From NCBI GenBank assembly GCA_018894105.1, contig CM032126.1, forward strand, positions 9,513,001 through 9,577,000: a stretch of 64,000 nucleotides of DNA, in the 5' to 3' direction. The DNA is from Jacaranda mimosifolia (Eukaryota > Streptophyta > Magnoliopsida > Lamiales > Bignoniaceae). Position numbers and translations under genes: made by a program. The notes below the pieces were generated by a model that had not been told where the DNA came from, did no database searches, and was given only the letters and a program-made list of their open reading frames with translations. This document shows positions 59,585 to 64,000 of this stretch, piece by piece (the first letter of the stretch is position 1; each line of letters starts with the position of its first letter).

Positions 59585-60840
59585 GAAAAAATATTAACTA
59601 AATCAAGAATAATTAATTTTTTAATTCTAAAATAAAACAGTAAAATATAAAATTATTAACTAGCTAAAGGGACATTAACAAGGTGCTTGGCTAAACTTAT
59701 TTAAAATATCTTATAAGTTCCTGCATTTTATGACATATTTTTGGAGCTCCTGCATCTTATAAAATGTTTTTCCAACTTATAAGATGCTATATCTTTTTTT
59801 AAAAATAAGTTCTCAAAGTATTTGGATAATAAGATTTTGGAGTTTATAAGGTATTAGTAATGACAATTTTATAATGAATATGATTAAAATTTAGGGCTTG
59901 TTAAGAGTTTAAAAATAAGTTAAAAACTTCTTACTTTTTAAAGAAGAGTTTATAAGTTTCTAACATCTTATTTTACGAATTTTATAAGTTATTTTTTCTT
60001 TAAAAAAATTATGAAATATTGACATCTTTTAAGCTATCAAATATTTTATAAAATATTTTTTGGAGCTTATAAATTCACCCAAATAACTTTTAAATGTTTT
60101 ACAATATCTAACTATGTTTTATACATATAATATAAGATGAATATATCATTTCATAATTTTATTTTGTAGATTTGTACTATTATTAATTTAGAAAACTAAT
60201 AAAACTTATCTAAATATAAAACTTAAACTCAAGTCCTAAAACCTCACAACTCTATAAATTTTAAACTTCAAAATATTAATAATAGAGAATATTTTTATTG
60301 ATTGATATTATTAATTTACATATCTAAAATTAAATGTCAATATTCAATACCCATCACAAAAACTAATTTTTTAAAATATATTAAAATATAATATGCAAAT
60401 ATATTAAGTATCAAGATATGAATAAAAGTCACATATAATAAATTAGTGAATAATTAAATTTTATTAAAGTTAAAAAAATTAATTACTATAATTAAATAAA
60501 AATTACCAAATAATGTAAAAAATTAAAAAGTATAAAAATGGAAAATGACCAAGGTAGCGTTTGGATATGTTTTTTGTTTGATTTTATTATGTGTTTATTG
60601 AGTGTTTTGAGAGACTGAATAATGAAAGAATTGTGGGAGAATGTGAAATGTAGGTTGAGGAATGTGATTGATGTTTGGTTATTGTTTTTAAAAATAGTAA
60701 AAAAATGGGAATTGAGAGTTTTGATATGTTTGGTTATGTTTTTTAGGGAGCATTTTTTACTGTAGATATCACATCATTGCTCTTATGTTGGTGTTTGGGG
60801 GGTGAAAATTGATATTAAAGGTTTTTTTTAATTGTAAGGA
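59585..60840. repeat. Dispersed AT-rich repeats (partner of 35960-36640)
   Basis: Left part matches 36085 onwards. A segment at about 59680-60110 (GTGCTTGGCTAAACTTATTT ... CCCAAATAACTTTT) looks like an extra MITE inserted in this copy. 60555-60840 is a GTTTGG-led segment like 36375-36640. 60440-60555 resembles 590-715. Confidence 0.5.
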
Positions 60841-60989
60841 TATTAATTAAAAATGTCGTGTATATATGTATGTATATGTATTGAAGAGATATGATTATGT
60901 TGTAAGTTTGTAATGATTGATGTAATGATTAAATTAGTTGTATTATAATATTTTATGGGTTTTGTTTGTTGATTGAGAATTTGTTTAAT

Positions 60990-61675
<686 letters not shown>

Positions 61676-61799
61676 ATGGCATGGTATGGTCGTAGTGTTA
61701 ATATCACGTACAATACTCATTACCAACACCAACAAGAATTCTATAGTACACAAAGTTATCTAGGGTACAATCAATACGATACATAATAATAATACATTT

Positions 61800-62720
61800 A
61801 GATTACAACAAATTCAAGATGATGCATGTGGTCGATCAGGTGTGCAACCCGTAATAACTTGACTTGTGTGAGGCGAGCCACGCCGTCTCGATAGTCTCGT
61901 GCCAATTCGTTGAACAATCTCAGACCACGATGTGACAGGCCCAACTCCTGAACCTCTATCAATTCCGTTGTCTGCGGCAACAGGCATGTCTGCTCTAACT
62001 CGAGTTAAACGAGAACGTGGGATGTCGCCCTACAAGCACAAAGAACTATGTGATGTGCTTGCACTTGATTGGGTGACATTGCGTTCTTGCTGGTTTAATA
62101 ATAGATCGTCGCGTCTGTCGTGCTGGGTCGGGTGATTGCCAGTTCGTTGTGATATTCCACGCTGTCTAAATATCTCAGTTAGTAGGTCATATTTAGTCTC
62201 CGCATACCGCCAATAACGGTCTGCAAGTCGGTATCTCTACGCACACATTAAAGAACAAAATTGGTTATGGAACACATATAACCGTACAAAAGATTAAGAT
62301 GAAGATGATAGTGTACAGTATTCTTTCTGTTGGAGTTCCGATCGCATAATAGTAGACATGTAAATACCACTTGTTGTCGGCTCTTAGAAGACTTCGGGAT
62401 TCTCAACGATCGCCTTCATTGTGTCATGGCGGTCCGTAAGCTCATTAAATTTCTCCTTTAAAAAATCAGTCATGTATGGACGCTGAAAGTGCCAGCCAAG
62501 TTTGTTAGCTATGTAGGGCATGCATATATATAAGTACAATTCATCCGTGAGGGAGTCAATTGTGTTAGCATCCAGCAGCATATGCATGAAGCGCTCATCC
62601 ACATTGAGTCCCCATACATTTGCAGTGTTAGTGCTAGCACTGTCCACCGATGCACCCCAACTCGTACCTGTATGGCACGATGACCGTACCCAGTGGTAAT
62701 GAATATTAAGAAATAACATC
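61800..62720 (-). pseudogene. PIF/Harbinger-associated Myb/SANT-like protein (fragment)
   Basis: 62720-62384 encodes NVWGLNVDERFMHMLLDANT, then ELYLYICMPYIANKLGWHFQ and LKEKFNELTDRHDTMKAIVE. This is the trihelix/Myb-SANT-like pattern (xWxxxxDxxF...L...G...L+xKxxxL+xxY) of the second protein of plant PIF/Harbinger transposons. Further down the same strand, 62235-61800 reads RYRLADRYWRYAETKYDLLT, EIFRQRGISQ and a Ser/Arg-rich tail, plausibly its C-terminal exon. Frames and junctions are not fully resolved. The protein is known to bind DNA together with the transposase. Confidence 0.6.
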
Positions 62721-62817
62721 TATAATATATTTGATTACGTTATGGGACCATACTAAATGGTAATTATAGGTGTTCCGTTAATATATGTACCTCTCGAATT
62801 CCACCCAAAGTAGGTGG

Positions 62818-63228
62818 TCATACATATAATATCTTAAATAAAACTGCTAGAAGGAGCAACAACACAAACAACAAAATACGTATATAGCATCCGCATAAGG
62901 GCAATAGCAAGAGTGGGCCCATATGATGTGCTAAATAGGGTAGTGTGTGCTGATCAGTGCGCATAGAGCTATGCTCATCACAAGGAGGGCCACTCGGCCA
63001 TGCAATCCTAGAAGAACCACCTATGAATGTAGATGTGCTATAGGTACCATGTGATGAGGCAGCGCCAAATGATCGATGCTGTATATACATACCTATAGCA
63101 TCCTCACATTCACTGTCTGCCCATATGAAGCTGCGTGGGTGCTCAATAGAAGCTAGACATCTGAAAAAAGTAATGTCCGTAGCTCCTCTCTGTCCTGGAC
63201 ATAAGTACTCGCATGGGACCATCACCAT
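62818..63228 (-). pseudogene. Unassigned minus-strand frame within the Harbinger remnant
   Basis: An open 136-codon frame (SIEHPRSFIWADSECEDAIG ... ) between the Myb-like and transposase parts, ending in a hydrophobic tail. No family recognised. It may be a spacer or C-terminal piece of the Myb-like protein, or chance. Confidence 0.25.
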
Positions 63229-63616
63229 ATGCGCACAAAGGAGGATCGAACCTGCTCATCCTTAAGCAAAATCATAGCACACATCTCATTAAATAAATTA
63301 CAGAATAATATTTTCATCATGTTACAGTGCGACAAGAAATACAAAGATATTAGTACATGTGATATGCAATGGTATATACAGATATTCAATCATGTGGTAT
63401 TATAATGTGGTGACAGAAATTATCAGTTCAATATATTAAGTGATAACAAGTAGTTCTAAAGCTGTACATGTGCAACAACACGCATATAGGATGATATAGT
63501 GGATTTAAGTATTTAATCTAAATTGATCAATGTCTGTCGGCCCATAACCATTATGCTAGACCATCCCGAAATTCAGACTGTGCATGTATCTTCTGTTGGC
63601 TAGGGTGACCACGGTG

Positions 63617-64000
63617 TTAGAAGTTCTCCCAGTCTAGGTCAAGTTTGGGGTCTGGGGTCGCGAAAATGTTGTCATCCTGACTATACTTACAGATAAAATT
63701 ATGCATCGCACAACATGCAATAACAATATCAGTCTGTCGGGTGGCCATGTAGCTCGGCATACCCCAAGCTAAAATTGGGAACCACTTTTTAAGAATCCCG
63801 AACATTCGTTCTATAGTGTTCCTTAGTCAAGCGTGTTGATGGTTGAACAGCTCCCTTGGCCCACCATATATAGGGGTACCATCAAATTGTTGGAGGTGGT
63901 ATCGGGATTGTCTATATGAGGATAAGAAGCACATATAGTTTGTGAAGCCAGCATCGACGAGATAATACTTCCCTAAATGAGAATATCTAAATGGGTTAGT
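63617..64000 (-). pseudogene. PIF/Harbinger DDE transposase, C-terminal part (runs off window)
   Basis: Minus strand from the window edge: LGKYYLVDAGFTNYMCFLSS, YHLQQFDG, GPRELFNHQHA, a stop (TGA), LRNTIERMFGILKKWFPILA, then TDIVIACCAMHNFI, ending DLDWENF and a stop at 63617. YLVDAG holds the second catalytic Asp, IERMFGILKKWFPIL the catalytic Glu, and CCAMHNFI is the usual end motif of Harbinger transposases. The in-frame TGA before LRN indicates inactivation. The N-terminal part lies beyond 64000. Confidence 0.88.

Overview
This is nuclear DNA of a flowering plant, most likely a eudicot. It is AT-rich and intron-bearing, with plant-type genes (a LYAR-type zinc-finger protein, the rRNA-processing factor RRP36, an F-box/PP2-A protein, VIP3) embedded in plant transposons (Ty3/gypsy, hAT, MULE, Tourist/PIF-Harbinger, Helitron). 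No bacterial or organellar signal was seen. Exon structures were assembled by hand from reading frame, GT/AG junctions and remembered protein families; no alignment program was run.

Layout. 0-4 kb: a Helitron 3' end, then isolated 5' exons resembling a nascent-polypeptide-associated-complex alpha gene and a VIP3 (WD40) gene. 4.017-13.251 kb: first copy of a ~9.25 kb segmental duplication. It carries decayed RRP36 and F-box/PP2 pieces, a degenerate Ty3/gypsy element, and the telo-box promoter plus exons 1-2 of the LYAR gene. 13.48-16.17 kb: RRP36 exons 2-9, all open, directly downstream of those LYAR exons. 16-20.5 kb: AT-rich intergenic DNA with one Tourist-like element. 20.58-26.44 kb: a palindromic MULE-like element with a 10-bp target duplication, built of inverted tandem arrays and itself hit by an hAT element. 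26.5-34 kb: AT-rich DNA with a 3.04 kb LTR-like insertion. 34.5 kb: orphan 3' exon of the F-box/PP2 gene. 35-39.4 kb: repeats ending in a Helitron 3' end, with an hAT element nested inside. 40.1-42.6 kb: an inverted RRP36 fragment forming a foldback between two direct repeats. 43.6-46.2 kb: an RRP36 pseudogene. 45.788-55.055 kb: second copy of the duplication, which runs without a break into the full six-exon LYAR gene (to 58.803 kb). 59-60.9 kb: a small unidentified minus-strand locus and repeats. 60.99-61.68 kb: a large compound microsatellite. 61.8-64 kb: remains of a PIF/Harbinger transposon.

Main point: the duplication moved the LYAR promoter and its complete two-module zinc-finger region (54 codons, ending in phase 0) directly upstream of RRP36 exon 2 (starting in phase 0). 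RRP36 exon 1 is missing at this locus, yet all eight remaining RRP36 exons are open with canonical splice sites. The locus can therefore encode a LYAR-zinc-finger/RRP36 fusion of about 271 residues, joining two ribosome-biogenesis proteins. All other RRP36 copies in the window are broken. The full LYAR gene downstream carries three +1 indels that together restore frame, which is either decay or sequencing error.
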